Source: G963663615 sp963663615 (lineage in GTDB: Bacteria; Bacteroidota; Ignavibacteria; Ignavibacteriales; Melioribacteraceae). From it: 64,000 bases of DNA. The position numbers and the translations under genes are program-made. A model generated the notes under the pieces. The model was not told the DNA's origin. It worked only from the letters and a program-made list of their open reading frames with translations, and did no database searches. The stretch lies in NCBI GenBank assembly GCA_963663615.1, contig OY760517.1, positions 3,658,001-3,722,000 of the forward strand, given 5' to 3'. Shown one piece after another: positions 17,247 through 25,250 of the stretch. Within the stretch, counting starts at the first letter, position 1, and every line of letters starts with the position of its first letter.

Positions 17247-18882
17247 TCTTTTTCCTGAAAAAACCAAGTATAAATAGTATAATTATTAAACTCGAAATTA
17301 TTGTTGCAATTCCCGGTATTAGCAATGGAAACTGTGTATAAAAGGTTTGCGTATTCAACAAACTAACATCACCTGTAATCCATTCGCGCCGGAATAGATT
17401 AGTTTCCTGATGTGTTCTTCCCGAAGCATCAACAAAACATGATATACCCCCATTTGCACATCTTATTATATTTCTTCTGTTTTCAACTGCACGTAATTTG
17501 GCTATTTCCTTATGCTGAAACGGACCACTTGAATATCCATACCAGCTATCGTTAGTAACAACAGCAAGTAATTGTGCACCCTTTTGTACAAAACGTGCAT
17601 TAAAATCGGGGTAAATGGATTCAATGCAAATTGAACCGGCAATACTAACTTTCCTTTTTCCGGCAGTTGTATTAAAAACAACATGCTCCTTACCTATATT
17701 CCATGATGAAATACCAACTTCCCATTTAAGCAACTTGCCAAGGAAAGGAATTACCTCAACATAAGGTACTTTTTCACCAAAAGGTACAAGTAGCATTTTG
17801 CCATATTTTTGAGGCTGAATTTTTCCAGGCTCAAATAATAAAACAGAGTTGTAAGAAGTGTAATGCGTATATACCCCATTATTCTTAAGGGGCTTGGCTT
17901 CATCCGGAATTGAATCATTTTTAGTATAAAAAGTTGCATCCGGCATACCGGTTAAAATAACAACATCATTTTCGTTAACAAACTTTCGTATTCTCGCTGC
18001 CTTGTCATTATATCTGCCATTCATTAAATAAACCGGCAAAGCGGTTTCTGGCCATACAACAATTTTGGCTCCGTTATCAACACACTTTTGCGATAAATCG
18101 AGGTAAATTTTAAGCTGCTCATTAAGATTACCCGCATCCCATTTATTCCAGGGATTAAGATTAGGTTGAACAATACCGGCTCTTATTTTTAGTGCGTTGG
18201 TTTCATCAGGACCGTTATAAACAAAACCGTAACCCAAAACCACAACAAACAAAAATACTGCTAAGATGGCAGGTTTAACTGCACTTTTTTTATCGGATAT
18301 TAAAGCCAGGTAAATTGCAAGGTTAATAAAAACAATTACCAATGAAATACCGTATGCACCAATTATATCAGCTATCTGTATAAACGGATGAAAGTCGGTT
18401 TGACTATTGGCAAGTGTTAACCAGGGAAATCTGAACTCGGTAACAGTATAAATATACTCAAAAAACACCCAGATCAATGGAAAGAGAACAAGAGCAACAC
18501 GCTTGCCAACAACTTTCCTTGCCATATAATAAACGGTAGAAGGGATAAGAAAAAATATCGGGTTGAAGAAAATAAGCATCACACCCGATATTTTAAGAAA
18601 CGGATCAGCTTCGGGAGTCCAACTACCAACCCAGTAAAGCGAAACCACGCTCATAACAAATGCAAAAAGATATGTTGCACGGTTAATTGCACTAAAACTT
18701 TCTCTTTTTTCAATTACCTGAAACAAGGGTATAAATGCAAAGAACATAAGAAAATTTAGCGGGAATGGAGGAAAAGCTAAACCAGCCATTAGCCCCCCAA
18801 TAGCAACCATACCCAGCTGCTTTCTGTTTATTCTTCTTTCGTCTGCTTCTTCAATTAGTATAAACTTGGTTGAATCGCTCAC
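17230..18882 (-). CDS. lnt: Apolipoprotein N-acyltransferase
   Basis: Inner-membrane enzyme that adds the third acyl chain to lipoproteins, using a phospholipid donor. About six or seven membrane segments fill the first 200 residues, followed by a periplasmic carbon-nitrogen hydrolase domain. The Glu-Lys-Cys triad is readable as Glu in VVWPETALPVYL, Lys in YGKMLLVPFGEKVPY, and Cys in GSICIESIYPD. A last membrane helix and a basic tail (FFRKKNAEDN) end the 550 aa, a normal length. The start overlaps dedA by 4 nt and the end overlaps ltaE. Lipoproteins elsewhere in this window are its likely clients. Confidence 0.93.
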   Translation of the reverse strand: MSDSTKFILIEEADERRINRKQLGMVAIGGLMAGLAFPPFPLNFLMFFAFIPLFQVIEKRESFSAINRATYLFAFVMSVVSLYWVGSWTPEADPFLKISGVMLIFFNPIFFLIPSTVYYMARKVVGKRVALVLFPLIWVFFEYIYTVTEFRFPWLTLANSQTDFHPFIQIADIIGAYGISLVIVFINLAIYLALISDKKSAVKPAILAVFLFVVVLGYGFVYNGPDETNALKIRAGIVQPNLNPWNKWDAGNLNEQLKIYLDLSQKCVDNGAKIVVWPETALPVYLMNGRYNDKAARIRKFVNENDVVILTGMPDATFYTKNDSIPDEAKPLKNNGVYTHYTSYNSVLLFEPGKIQPQKYGKMLLVPFGEKVPYVEVIPFLGKLLKWEVGISSWNIGKEHVVFNTTAGKRKVSIAGSICIESIYPDFNARFVQKGAQLLAVVTNDSWYGYSSGPFQHKEIAKLRAVENRRNIIRCANGGISCFVDASGRTHQETNLFRREWITGDVSLLNTQTFYTQFPLLIPGIATIISSLIIILFILGFFRKKNAEDN

Positions 18883-19490
18883 GATTTATTTCCGTATTTT
18901 TTTAAAATTACTCTGCCAGTTAATACAACAACTAAAACACCGGTAACAATTAGCAAGGTATTTGTATAAGTAGATAAATAATAATCAATCAGCTTTACAT
19001 TATTACCGATGGTAAGTCCTAAATAGACAAGAAAAACATTCCACAAAACTGCCGAAACCGTAGCAAGTGCAATGATTTTAATCGGTTTTAGTTTATGCAA
19101 CCCGGCAAAAAAGCTTATAACTGCACGTGTGCCCGGTAAAAACCTGTTTGCAACAATAATATAGTAACCATATTTGGCAAACATTTTATCGAGGTATGCA
19201 ATACTTTCTTCCGAAATAAACTTAAACCTGCCCTTCCTTAAAACTTTTTCACCCACATACTTGCCAATAAAAAACATTGTTACAAAACCTGTTGCACTAC
19301 CAAGACTAACAATAAACAAAATAAGCGGGGATGAAACATTTAAAGTTGCCAGTATTGAAACGCCAACAACCACAACAACATCGCTGGGAGAAGGCGGGAA
19401 CAGGTTTTCGATATATGCAAAGAAGAATAACAGCACCATAATTACCACATAGTGCGAACCGGATAAATATTGAAGTATTCCCTCAAGCAT
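18879..19490 (-). CDS. DedA family membrane protein (VTT domain)
   Basis: Inner-membrane protein of the DedA/VTT family (203 aa); relatives move undecaprenyl phosphate or phospholipids between leaflets. The family features are the acidic early motif AYIENLFPPSPSDVVVVVG, the G-x-x-x-G reentrant region around IGKYVGEKVLRKGR, and the conserved ANRFLPGTRAVISFFAGLHK. Four to five hydrophobic segments are visible. It sits between ispF (2-nt gap) and lnt (4-nt overlap). Its neighbours ispF and lnt belong to isoprenoid and envelope synthesis, which fits a lipid-carrier role, but that is inference. Confidence 0.88.
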   Translation of the reverse strand: MLEGILQYLSGSHYVVIMVLLFFFAYIENLFPPSPSDVVVVVGVSILATLNVSSPLILFIVSLGSATGFVTMFFIGKYVGEKVLRKGRFKFISEESIAYLDKMFAKYGYYIIVANRFLPGTRAVISFFAGLHKLKPIKIIALATVSAVLWNVFLVYLGLTIGNNVKLIDYYLSTYTNTLLIVTGVLVVVLTGRVILKKYGNKS

Positions 19491-19492
19491 AA

Positions 19493-19981
19493 TTATTCAT
19501 TATTGTAAACAAGTACATTTGCATAGGCAGCAATACCTTTTTCCTCACCTACAAAACCAAGTTTTTCGGTAGTGGTAGCCTTAACCGATACATTTTCCAC
19601 ATCGCATTTAACAAGGTCGGCAATAATTTCGCACATTTCGTTAATGTAGGGAGCAAGTTTGGGTTTTTGTGCAGCAACCGTTGCATCAATATTACCAATA
19701 CTATAACCCTTATCTTCCAGAAGCACAACGCACTCGCGTAACAAAAATTTACTATCGGCACCAAGGAACCGTGGATCAGTATCAGGGAAATGTTTGCCAA
19801 TATCACCAAGTGCAACCGAACCAAGAATAGCATCGCTAATTGCATGCAAGAGCACATCAGCATCCGAGTGCCCTGCCAAACCTAATTTATAGGGAATATT
19901 CACACCACCGATAATCAAATCCCGATTTTCGGCAAATGCGTGAACATCGTAACCAAAACCAATTCTAAAAGGTATATTCAA
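19493..19981 (-). CDS. ispF: 2-C-methyl-D-erythritol 2,4-cyclodiphosphate synthase
   Basis: Fifth enzyme of the MEP isoprenoid pathway, closing CDP-methylerythritol 2-phosphate to the cyclodiphosphate with loss of CMP. Metal ligands Asp12 and His14 are in GFGYDVHAF and His46 is in HSDADVLLHAI; the loop KHFPDTDPRFLGADSKFLL is typical. The ending ATTTEKLGFVGEEKGIAAYA carries the family TTxExLGFxGrxEGIAA motif. The 162 aa length is normal. It overlaps acyP by 4 nt at its start and is followed after 2 nt by dedA. Gene identity is secure. Confidence 0.96.
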   Translation of the reverse strand: MNIPFRIGFGYDVHAFAENRDLIIGGVNIPYKLGLAGHSDADVLLHAISDAILGSVALGDIGKHFPDTDPRFLGADSKFLLRECVVLLEDKGYSIGNIDATVAAQKPKLAPYINEMCEIIADLVKCDVENVSVKATTTEKLGFVGEEKGIAAYANVLVYNNE

Positions 19982-20259
19982 CGTTTAATCTCAAAAGTTA
20001 AAAATTCGTAAGTTGCTGTTGACCATTTTATATTATGCCCTCTTACCTGTGAAGAGGAGGGACCAATTTTAATACGGTTGTATAACTCTTCAAGCAAATA
20101 TTTGGGTCCTTCAGCCACCGTAATAACTTCACCGGTAAACAGGTTTTGTGTATAACCGTTAAGATCAAGCTCTACTGCATTGCGATAAACAAAATATCGA
20201 AACCCGACACCTTGAACAAATCCGGAAACCAGTATTTCAGCTCTTTCAAACTTTTCCAT
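19978..20259 (-). CDS. acyP: Acylphosphatase
   Basis: Small 93 aa enzyme hydrolysing acyl phosphates such as acetyl phosphate or 1,3-bisphosphoglycerate. The signature VSGFVQGVGFRYFVYRNA holds the phosphate-binding loop and catalytic Arg21; the second motif NGYTQNLFTGEV holds Asn39, which positions the attacking water. The GPSSSQV segment is also normal. It overlaps the EamA gene upstream by 14 nt and ispF downstream by 4 nt, so it is embedded in a tight operon. Its cellular target there is unknown. Confidence 0.94.
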   Translation of the reverse strand: MEKFERAEILVSGFVQGVGFRYFVYRNAVELDLNGYTQNLFTGEVITVAEGPKYLLEELYNRIKIGPSSSQVRGHNIKWSTATYEFLTFEIKR

Positions 20260-21178
20260 TTTTCCTTTCGAAAACCTGTGTTACAAACAAACCGGCAAAT
20301 ATAAGAGCAGCACCCAGTAACCCAAACATAGTGAATTTTTCGTTTAATAAAAAGAACGCAAAAATAGCAGCAAAAACCGGCTCAAACGAATATATTATAC
20401 CTGCCTCGGAAGGGGTTACAAATTTTTGAAATTTGGTCTGTATTGTTGTAGCAAATACCGTAACTACAAGACCAGTATAACCAAGTCCAATTAAAAGACT
20501 TTCATCATACACAAGTTTCATTTTTTCAATATTGGTGGCATCAAATACAAAAGCAGCAATAAAACCTGCAACTGCCGATACGGCTATCTGCATAAATACC
20601 AGCATACGTGTTGAGTGCTTTTTGCTAACGTTATCCAGATAAAGTACATACACTGCATACAATAAGGCACAAATAACAGTAATAAAATCGCCAATATTAA
20701 ATCCCGAACCCAACTCATCAAGCAACGTTCCGAACTCGGTAGCGTTGGTAGTAAGAAATATTATACCTGGTAAAGCCAGCAGTACACCAAGTAATACAAA
20801 AGGCGAGGGTAATTTACGTGTAACAACCAGATGGAATACAGGTATCATTATTACTACAAGTCCGGTAATAAAAGCCGATTTGGTAGCAGTTGTATATTTT
20901 AATCCGATAGTTTGGGTATTATATCCCAGAAAAACAATTACCCCGAGTATAAGTCCTGCGTAATACGTTTTCCTGTCTGCCGTTTTTAACTGCTTCCAAA
21001 CAAAAGGAAGGAACAGAATAAGTGCCATCGTAAAACGCAAAGCAACAAACAATTGTGAAGACACATAATTAAGAGATACTTTAATTATCGGAAAAGTTAA
21101 ACCCCAGAAAAGGGTAACCAGTAAAAGTATAAATACTGCAAATTTTTCGGAGTTAATAATATGGGAGTATTTATTCAT
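20246..21178 (-). CDS. EamA/DMT family transporter
   Basis: Inner-membrane transporter of the drug/metabolite superfamily, 310 aa, with two EamA repeats of five helices each. The first repeat starts LLLVTLFWGLTFPIIKVSLN and includes ALRFTMALILFLPF; the second includes SPSEAG-like TPSEAGIIYSFEPVFAAIFA. Such proteins mostly export amino acids or other small metabolites. It overlaps era by 8 nt upstream and acyP by 14 nt downstream. The ATG at 21178 is inside the end of era. The substrate cannot be told. Confidence 0.88.
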   Translation of the reverse strand: MNKYSHIINSEKFAVFILLLVTLFWGLTFPIIKVSLNYVSSQLFVALRFTMALILFLPFVWKQLKTADRKTYYAGLILGVIVFLGYNTQTIGLKYTTATKSAFITGLVVIMIPVFHLVVTRKLPSPFVLLGVLLALPGIIFLTTNATEFGTLLDELGSGFNIGDFITVICALLYAVYVLYLDNVSKKHSTRMLVFMQIAVSAVAGFIAAFVFDATNIEKMKLVYDESLLIGLGYTGLVVTVFATTIQTKFQKFVTPSEAGIIYSFEPVFAAIFAFFLLNEKFTMFGLLGAALIFAGLFVTQVFERKNGKV

Positions 21179-22073
21179 TACCAGGTGAATATCCGTATTT
21201 TTTAAGTATTTTTTCGTCAGTACGCCATTTGGGTTTTACCTTAACAACAAGCTCAAGATAAATCTCTCTATCAAGGAATTTTTCTGCTTCATCACGACTA
21301 TACTTGCCAAGTCTTTTAAGAGCCTCACCCCCTTTACCAATAATAATTGGTTTCTGTGAGTCACGCTCAAGAATAATAAGGGCACGAACGTAATCCTTTT
21401 TATTTTCGCGCTCAATAAAATCCTCAATAATTACCTCTGTGCTGTAAGGAATTTCTTCCTTGTATAGCTCAAATATTTTTTCACGAATAATTTCAGAAAC
21501 AAAAAATCTTTCATGAGCATCGGAAAGCTGATCGTCCGGGTAATATTTTGGTCCCTCGGGAAGCAATTCCACAAGCTCATTTTTAAGTGTATCGAGATTA
21601 AACTTTTTGGTAGCAGAAACAGGTATTACACTCTTAAAAATTTCCTGTTTTGTAAATTTTTCAATTACCGGGAAAAGTTTTTCTTCATTTATTGTGTCAA
21701 TTTTATTTAGTACCAGCAATTTGTTTGTACCTGTCTTAACAAACTCCTGCACACTTGGGTTATTGAATAATCTATACCCTTCCGGATCATCTTCCATATC
21801 CAGCATAAACACTACTATATCAGCATCCTTCACTGATTGATTAACAAACTCAACCATTTTTTCCTGAAGTTTATATGCAGGTTTAAGCAACCCGGGTGTA
21901 TCAAGAAAAATAATCTGGTAATCCTCGTCGGTTAATATTCCCAAAATACTTTTTCTCGTAGTTTGTGGCTTATTTGTTATAATTGAAATTTTTTCGCCTA
22001 TTAACGCATTCATTAATGTAGATTTACCAGCATTTGGTAACCCAACTATTGTAATGTAGCCTGACTTTGTCAT
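21171..22073 (-). CDS. era: GTPase Era
   Basis: GTP-binding ribosome assembly factor acting on 16S rRNA and the 30S subunit. G1 is GLPNAGKST, the switch region is KPQTTRKSILGI, G3 is FLDTPGLLK, G4 is NKID and G5 is SATKKFN. The C-terminal KH domain has the RNA-binding IIGKGGEALKRLGKYSRDEAEKFL helix-loop-helix. The 300 aa length is normal. It is the first gene of a nine-gene minus-strand operon running to 15057; the 211-bp gap to the divergent receptor genes must hold the operon promoter. Confidence 0.96.
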   Translation of the reverse strand: MTKSGYITIVGLPNAGKSTLMNALIGEKISIITNKPQTTRKSILGILTDEDYQIIFLDTPGLLKPAYKLQEKMVEFVNQSVKDADIVVFMLDMEDDPEGYRLFNNPSVQEFVKTGTNKLLVLNKIDTINEEKLFPVIEKFTKQEIFKSVIPVSATKKFNLDTLKNELVELLPEGPKYYPDDQLSDAHERFFVSEIIREKIFELYKEEIPYSTEVIIEDFIERENKKDYVRALIILERDSQKPIIIGKGGEALKRLGKYSRDEAEKFLDREIYLELVVKVKPKWRTDEKILKKYGYSPGNE

Positions 22074-22284
22074 CGTTTCTATTCCTGTTTATTTAACAAA
22101 CAAAAATAATACATTTTAATTGTAATTCAGGTATAGTTATAAACTTTTTGATTTGAGATGTATTTAGTATAATATTCTACAACTTGCCTAATTATTTCGA
22201 CACCAAATATTATGGATCATACTAAAATATTTGAAAGTTAATAATGTTGTGATTATTTTATATCAAAAGTAATTTAATTGATAC

Positions 22285-22908
22285 ATGAGTTCATCCACAC
22301 CAAATATTGTGTTTCGCTTTTGCATAATTTTTATAGCGGTATTGTCACTTGCACCGGTAGAATTGTATTCACAACAGGAAAGTAGCTCGAGGCATAACAA
22401 GTCAAGTACGTTCGCAATATCAGTTCATTACTTGCACATAATACCCGACAAAGAGTTGGATAAAACGTGGAATGCTAATTTAAGTTTTGGCGGATTTGTT
22501 AAGCATAATTATTATGATGGTAATCTGATTGCAGGAATAGATTTTGCGAAATACAACAACAGGTACTCTACCGAACCTTCTTTCTTTTCTTTATACACTT
22601 ATATCGGATGGGAGTGTCCGTTTTATGTATCCAGACAACTTACAATTTCACCGGCGTTAACTTTTGGTTTATGGAATATGCAGTTTGAAGCTCACCCACT
22701 TAAGGATAATGAATCAGTGCTGGAAATGGAGTTTGCAATTTCACCCTGGGTAACAGCAAACTTTAACTTCACTGACGAAATCTCTTCCTACTTCCGATTT
22801 AATCCCCTGATGGTATTTACGAAGAAATACATTAATGAATTCCATATAGCTGCGGGCATTCAATATTATTTTACAGCCCCCAAATTTGTATCGGACGTAC
22901 TAAAATGA
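22285..22908 (+). CDS. Predicted outer-membrane beta-barrel protein
   Basis: Not recognised at family level. The 207 aa start with a signal sequence (FCIIFIAVLSLAPVELYSQQ) and continue as alternating, aromatic-rich strands of the kind seen in 8-strand outer-membrane barrels, for example NLSFGGFVKHNYYDGNLIAG and HIAAGIQYYFTAPKF near the end. The stop overlaps the start of the TonB-dependent receptor gene by 4 nt (ATGA), so the two are translationally coupled and probably act together in the outer membrane. The barrel call is an inference from composition and periodicity. Confidence 0.6.
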   Translation: MSSSTPNIVFRFCIIFIAVLSLAPVELYSQQESSSRHNKSSTFAISVHYLHIIPDKELDKTWNANLSFGGFVKHNYYDGNLIAGIDFAKYNNRYSTEPSFFSLYTYIGWECPFYVSRQLTISPALTFGLWNMQFEAHPLKDNESVLEMEFAISPWVTANFNFTDEISSYFRFNPLMVFTKKYINEFHIAAGIQYYFTAPKFVSDVLK

Positions 22909-24869
22909 GATGTTCATTTACAAAATATTTACTCCCTTTTTTGTTGCTCACCAAATACTTTGTTAGCGGACAAAATTCAATTGTTTTTGATGAAAGCACT
23001 CTGAAACAGAAAGGGGCTACCTGGATTACTGATATACTAACCTATCCAAACGTAATTAATTACTCTACGGTAGATAGCTACAATTACAAATATTTAATTA
23101 ATTATCTAAACATTATTGATAATCAGGATTGGGATATTTTTCTTGATGGCATAAAAATTAGTGCTAATTATTTTGGTCTGATTAGTGTAAACTCCCTGCC
23201 TGTTAATATTGACAATATAAAATCGGTTCGCCTGGTAACAGCTCCGGAAATCAGTATGGGAAGCTTTGCAAAAAACGGACAAATTATTATTACCACAAAA
23301 AACTTCAAGGAGGGTTTAACCATCCAGGGAGGCTTTTATGCCGCTAACGAATCAGGTGATCCTGGTCCCTACCTCTACACTGACCGTAATTGTAATTCGG
23401 AACACTTGGGTCCGGATGTTAATTTTGGTGTTAATTATAAAAACAGCAACTTTTCAACCGGATTATATTTATCACAAATACGATACCCGAATCTAAAAGA
23501 AAATACAAAACAGAGAGCTGCAATAAAATGGCATAACAAACCATTTATTGCATACTTTGCCTCCGGATATAATTTAACGCACATACATAAAAACGGCGAA
23601 AACAAAATACTATTTATGTATTCGCAAAATGGGGATGCACCGCTTTACAAAAGCTTTTATTATGGAAACTCCAATTTGTTTTTGGAGCCTTTAGGTCACG
23701 AAGTTTCTGCAAGATTTATAATGCGAAACCTTGGCTTTTCAGGCTTTTATGATTTTGGAGATAACCAAAGATTAGACTACTCGGCTTCGTACTCTGCAAA
23801 CTCATTTAATTTGAAGGAAAATGAGAACTATCTTTTCAGCAAACTTGATGTTAATAATTACAGATTAATGACTCAGTACTCCCTCGAAAGTTTTGATATT
23901 GGTTTATCTTGCGAGCAGGAAATGAACAAATCTGACAATCCGGAGTTATATAATTCAATAGAACGATACTCAATGTTTACAAATATTGCTTTACCGGAAA
24001 TTGCTAATACCTCGACACATATTGGTGTTTACCTTACCGCAATTAAGAATAAGCTGGAAATAAGCTCCAACATTAGCACAAAATTATATACGGATGAAAT
24101 TTCCCGAATATATATAAATGTTTCATATTCCGAAAAATTACTGGAATCAATAAACTCGCTTCTATATAATTTCAGAGATTATACCGAAGCTATTTATAAA
24201 TATAATATTCTAGATAATCTTAATCGGGATTTATCAAAAAGCAATAAAATTACAGTTGATCTAAACTATAGTTATAGCAAATCGGGATTTACAGGTTACA
24301 CATCAATAGGATACCGGTATTTTAATAACTTGTATAACGAGCAGCAACTTTACTATTTAAAAGATACTCCGGAAAATATTTCAGCAATTAACAGACTTGA
24401 TAATAACCTTACCGGAGGTTTGCTAACATTTATGATTCGGGGAGAATATACTTACGCCAATCTTTCATTTCAGCTGGGTGTATCTTCGCATTACGAGCCA
24501 GGTAGTAATGAAGAATTTAGACAAGAATGGAATAAACTCCCCACCTATATCCTGAATGGAGCAATAAATTATAATGTATCTCAATATCTGAACATTTTTG
24601 CAAGTTTAACCTTCAATGATGTTTCAACCTGGTATGAAACCGAAGCAATAACCAAATCGGAAAACAAGTATAATATCAGCTACAATATGCCCTCCAGACT
24701 AATACTTAATCTATCAATCCAAAACTGGTTTTTCAACAAGCAATTTGCTACAACTATAACCTTAAACAACTTGCTGGATAACGAAATAAAATACCATCCA
24801 TTTGGTTCTTGCAAACAACTTCTTTTTGGTTTGAATTTGAAATTTAGCACTACTTTGGTAACAAAGTAG
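22905..24869 (+). CDS. TonB-dependent receptor-like outer-membrane protein
   Basis: Probable outer-membrane receptor of 654 aa. A signal peptide is followed by a plug domain (about residues 28-145) containing VDSYNYKYLINYLNII, FLDGIKIS and a typical plug ending IKSVRLVTAPEISMGSFAKN followed by GQIIITTK. A long barrel then ends with TITLNNLLDNEIKYHPFG and an aromatic/beta C-terminus, LKFSTTLVTK. There is no N-terminal carboxypeptidase-like or signalling domain, and no clear TonB box was found. It is coupled to the small barrel gene upstream. Substrate unknown. No SusD-like partner lies beside it. Confidence 0.75.
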   Translation: MRCSFTKYLLPFLLLTKYFVSGQNSIVFDESTLKQKGATWITDILTYPNVINYSTVDSYNYKYLINYLNIIDNQDWDIFLDGIKISANYFGLISVNSLPVNIDNIKSVRLVTAPEISMGSFAKNGQIIITTKNFKEGLTIQGGFYAANESGDPGPYLYTDRNCNSEHLGPDVNFGVNYKNSNFSTGLYLSQIRYPNLKENTKQRAAIKWHNKPFIAYFASGYNLTHIHKNGENKILFMYSQNGDAPLYKSFYYGNSNLFLEPLGHEVSARFIMRNLGFSGFYDFGDNQRLDYSASYSANSFNLKENENYLFSKLDVNNYRLMTQYSLESFDIGLSCEQEMNKSDNPELYNSIERYSMFTNIALPEIANTSTHIGVYLTAIKNKLEISSNISTKLYTDEISRIYINVSYSEKLLESINSLLYNFRDYTEAIYKYNILDNLNRDLSKSNKITVDLNYSYSKSGFTGYTSIGYRYFNNLYNEQQLYYLKDTPENISAINRLDNNLTGGLLTFMIRGEYTYANLSFQLGVSSHYEPGSNEEFRQEWNKLPTYILNGAINYNVSQYLNIFASLTFNDVSTWYETEAITKSENKYNISYNMPSRLILNLSIQNWFFNKQFATTITLNNLLDNEIKYHPFGSCKQLLFGLNLKFSTTLVTK

Positions 24870-24928
24870 GTAAGGAAAATTAAATTGATGAATGGTTTGT
24901 AAAGGAGTATATTAAAATAATATTCAAA

Positions 24929-25143
24929 AAGGAATGTACCATTTTCAAGACGTGTTTTATCAATTACGTAACCTTTAATCGCAAACTGGCGTAATATATT
25001 TGTTGCCCAAATTCTAAATTTTGTTGTACGTTCCGAATTTACTCTATATCCAACAGAAATAATTGCATTTAAATTGTACATATTAGTATTATAATTTTCC
25101 CATCGCTTGCAGTTATTCGGAATTTCCTAATAGTTCCCTCCCG
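24929..25143 (-). pseudogene. RhuM-family gene remnant (frameshifted)
   Basis: Two pieces of a RhuM-family protein lie in adjacent reading frames. Upstream on the minus strand, REGTIRKFRITASDGK is encoded up to about 25098. After a frameshift, MYNLNAIISVGYRVNSERTT continues from 25081 into KFRIWATNILRQFAIKGYV and decays after TRLENGTFL. Known RhuM proteins (about 300 aa, linked to virulence islands and mobile regions) have these blocks in this order. Neither the N-terminal third nor the C-terminal half is present. The piece overlaps nothing functional between the receptor and aconitase genes and is read as a decayed fragment. Confidence 0.75.
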
Positions 25144-25250
25144 CAACCAACCAATTCATCCTACATCTAACAGCAAAAGAACCTTCCTTAACACTTTTAT
25201 GTTAGGAATTAAAATTATGTATATTTTGATAAATTATTTTGGGGATCCCT

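Noticed and set aside
24680..25081. 133-codon minus-strand frame overlapping the receptor gene end
   Set aside because: Only its first 51 codons resemble RhuM; the rest is antisense to the receptor gene. It is listed as a decayed remnant, not a gene.
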